Shown here one piece after another: positions 4,888 through 6,200 of a stretch of DNA of 6,200 nt. The position numbers and the translations under genes were made by a program. Source of the DNA: Phycisphaerales bacterium (GTDB lineage Bacteria; Planctomycetota; Phycisphaerae; Phycisphaerales; SM1A02); assembly GCA_007125255.1 (NCBI GenBank), contig SLDM01000041.1, forward strand, positions 1 to 6,200, written 5' to 3'. The notes beneath the pieces are model-generated. The model saw nothing but the letters and a program-made list of their open reading frames with translations, was not told where the DNA came from and made no database searches. Positions within the stretch are counted from its first letter, which is position 1; each line of letters opens with the position of its first letter.

Positions 4888-5871
4888 CTACCACGGCGCG
4901 ATCTCGCCGGTCAATGGCTCGATGAGATCCTTCAGGGTGACCAGACCGACCGGGGTGGCGCCCTGACGGGGGGCGACGATCGCCATCGGCGTGCGCTTCG
5001 CCTGCATCCGCCGCAACGCCTTGCGGACCGACACCTCCGCGGGAATGAACTCTACCTCCCGGATCATCTCATCCACGCTGCGCTCCGGGGAGAGCAGCAG
5101 ATCCATCGTGTTGACGATGCCGAGGACGCGGCCGCGCCGGTCCAGCACGGGCACGCGCGTGTGCTCCGAGCGCTGCAGGAGCCGCTCGCGCTGACGCTGG
5201 TCGGCGTCGGCGGGAAGCGTCTGGACGCTGGACCACGGCACCATCTCCCCCGAGACCTTGAGCTCACGCATGGCCAGGGCCCGGTCGGCAAGCGACGTCT
5301 GCGCTTCGCTGATCAATCCGGCGGTCGTGCCCTCCTTGATGAGCTGGCTCATGCGCTGTCGCGCCGTACGCGCTGCCACGTCATCGGCGCCCAGCAGGCG
5401 TCCGGCGAGATCGCCGAAACCGCGCACCAGCGGGTTCAGACCCGTCCAGGTCAGCACCCGCTCGCACCCATACAGCATCGGCGCGAAGAAATACGACCAC
5501 TGGTCGGTGTAGGTGCGGAAGAAGTCCTTGGGAAGGGTCTCACCAAAGATGAACAGCAGCGGCACGAGGATGCAGGCGTTGGTGAGGATCGCCTGGACCG
5601 GGGTCATTCCCAGTTGGTCGAGAATCACTGCGATACCGAAACTGCCGGCGTAGTTGGCGATGTTGTTTCCGATCAGCAGGGTGGACAACATCCGGTTGGG
5701 CGGCGTCATGACCTGGCGCAGCATGATGGCGGAGCGACGTCCGTGGCCGACGCGGATGGCCAGCCGCACCCGGTTGATGGTGTACAACCCGATCTCCAGA
5801 CCGGAGAAGAGCGCGCTGAGCCCGATTCCGATGACGACGAGGACGATTGCGCCGAACACTTCGCCGCTCAT
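4888..5871 (-). CDS. CNNM/CorC-family membrane protein: DUF21 plus CBS pair, no CorC_HlyC domain
   Basis: A 327-residue membrane protein of the CNNM/CorC group, whose members are linked to Mg2+ or Co2+ export and were once called hemolysins. The DUF21 domain spans about 1-150 with membrane segments near 5-27, 62-84, 92-110 and 125-143. Family motifs are visible: FSGLEIGLYTINRVRL (22-37), LLIGNNIANYAGS (65-77) and FIFGETLPKDFF (107-118) with the conserved Glu and Pro. A CBS pair, which usually binds adenine nucleotides, follows: first unit about 205-260 (HTRVPVLDRRGRVLGIVNTMDLL), second about 275-322 (TPVGLVTLKDLIEPLTGEI). The protein ends five residues later, so the CorC_HlyC domain that usually brings the family to about 420-440 residues is absent; the TAG is clear and there is no frameshift sign. 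Its ATG overlaps the TGA of the preceding family member (ATGA), and a GAGGGGGG ribosome binding site lies inside that gene. Family assignment is secure; the ion is not known. Confidence 0.92.
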   Translation of the reverse strand: MSGEVFGAIVLVVIGIGLSALFSGLEIGLYTINRVRLAIRVGHGRRSAIMLRQVMTPPNRMLSTLLIGNNIANYAGSFGIAVILDQLGMTPVQAILTNACILVPLLFIFGETLPKDFFRTYTDQWSYFFAPMLYGCERVLTWTGLNPLVRGFGDLAGRLLGADDVAARTARQRMSQLIKEGTTAGLISEAQTSLADRALAMRELKVSGEMVPWSSVQTLPADADQRQRERLLQRSEHTRVPVLDRRGRVLGIVNTMDLLLSPERSVDEMIREVEFIPAEVSVRKALRRMQAKRTPMAIVAPRQGATPVGLVTLKDLIEPLTGEIAPW

Positions 5872-6200
5872 GACGCCCCCCTCTTCCCGCCGCGTTCACG
5901 GGCATCGCGCTCCGCTCCGGATGCGGGCAGATCGATCGTGTGCGGGTGCAGCGTCAGCCGCGCCCGGGCGACCCGCACGCGGTCTACCTCAGTCACCTCA
6001 AATTCGAGATTGCCCAGCGCCACCCGATCTTCCACTTCGGGAGCGCGACCCAGGCGGTCGATGATGAGCCCGCCGACGGTTGAGACCGGCGGCATCGCGA
6101 GTGAGTAACCGAATGCCTGCGCCCAGTCATGCACGCTCATGTTGCCATCGACTTCCCAGGTCGTCGGAGAGAGTCGCCGCGGCGCGGCCACCTCCTGCTC
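5868..6200 (-). CDS. C-terminal part of a CorC/HlyC-type protein (partial, runs off the window)
   Basis: Only the last 110 residues are inside the window; the frame is open to the edge at 6200, where the reading begins EQEVAAP. The GTG at 6191 is not the true start, because the open frame continues and the domain lies at the end of a longer family. The segment matches the CorC_HlyC (transporter-associated) domain: WEVDGNMSVHDWAQAFG, then STVGGLIIDRLGRAPEVEDRV, then LEFEVTEVDRVRVARARLTL. In full-length members this cytosolic domain follows DUF21 and a CBS pair, so the missing part probably holds those. A short basic tail (SGAERDARERGGKRGAS) follows the domain. Its TGA overlaps the ATG of the next gene by four bases, so the two are translated together. 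Confidence 0.85.
   Translation of the reverse strand, partial: EQEVAAPRRLSPTTWEVDGNMSVHDWAQAFGYSLAMPPVSTVGGLIIDRLGRAPEVEDRVALGNLEFEVTEVDRVRVARARLTLHPHTIDLPASGAERDARERGGKRGAS

Noticed and set aside
4772..4894. Longer 425-residue version of the PNGase F-like protein starting at 4894
   Set aside because: It would put 41 Pro/Ser-rich residues before a proper signal peptide and overlap the end of the DUF21 gene; GGAAAGG lies right before the ATGs at 4771 and 4765.
4834..6108. 424-residue plus-strand frame opposite the DUF21 pair
   Set aside because: It is antisense to two genes with clear DUF21, CBS and CorC_HlyC motifs, and its His/Arg/Asp-rich sequence matches nothing.

Overview
The base composition is high-GC throughout, genes are closely packed, and there are no tRNA, rRNA, CRISPR or insertion-sequence signals. 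The gene content is an ECF sigma/anti-sigma pair, a secreted thioredoxin-fold protein, a secreted PNGase F-like protein and a tandem DUF21/CBS membrane-protein pair. This fits a free-living Gram-negative-type bacterium. Planctomycetota (Phycisphaerae-like) is my best guess from the mix of families, but it is an impression and no marker gene is present to settle it.

Layout. (1) 2-934, minus: a single-pass anti-sigma-like membrane protein. (2) 935-1275: a long spacer with a 16-bp tandem repeat (1047-1120), two shorter tandem duplications and a perfect 8-bp-stem hairpin (1198-1216). (3) 1276-1839, minus: an ECF sigma-70 factor that starts at TTG. (4) 1840-2245: a divergent intergenic region holding a possible ECF-type promoter for the sigma gene and an 11-bp-period array of CCAG/CTGG inverted repeats just ahead of the next gene. 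(5) 2246-3583, plus: an exported thioredoxin-fold protein with a WCAPC motif and a long helical C-terminal part. (6) 3617-4771, minus, convergent with the previous gene: an exported PNGase F-like two-domain protein with altered active-site residues and no cysteine after its signal peptide. (7) 4888-5871 and 5868-6200, minus: two translationally coupled CNNM/CorC-family genes. The upstream one is cut by the window edge and shows only its C-terminal CorC_HlyC domain; the downstream one is complete but lacks that domain.

How the parts may work together. The sigma factor and the membrane protein downstream of it probably form a cell-surface signalling switch. The extracytoplasmic part of the membrane protein has seven cysteines, and the gene divergent from sigma encodes an exported thioredoxin-fold protein. 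An envelope thiol or redox response is therefore a reasonable hypothesis, but the sequence does not prove it. The two DUF21 proteins probably form a paired ion-transport (Mg2+/Co2+-type) membrane complex. I see no clear functional link between the PNGase F-like gene and its neighbours. Nothing here is an obvious new defence or mobile system. The most unusual points are the repeat-rich regulatory spacers, the divergent PNGase F-like protein and the domain-split DUF21 pair.
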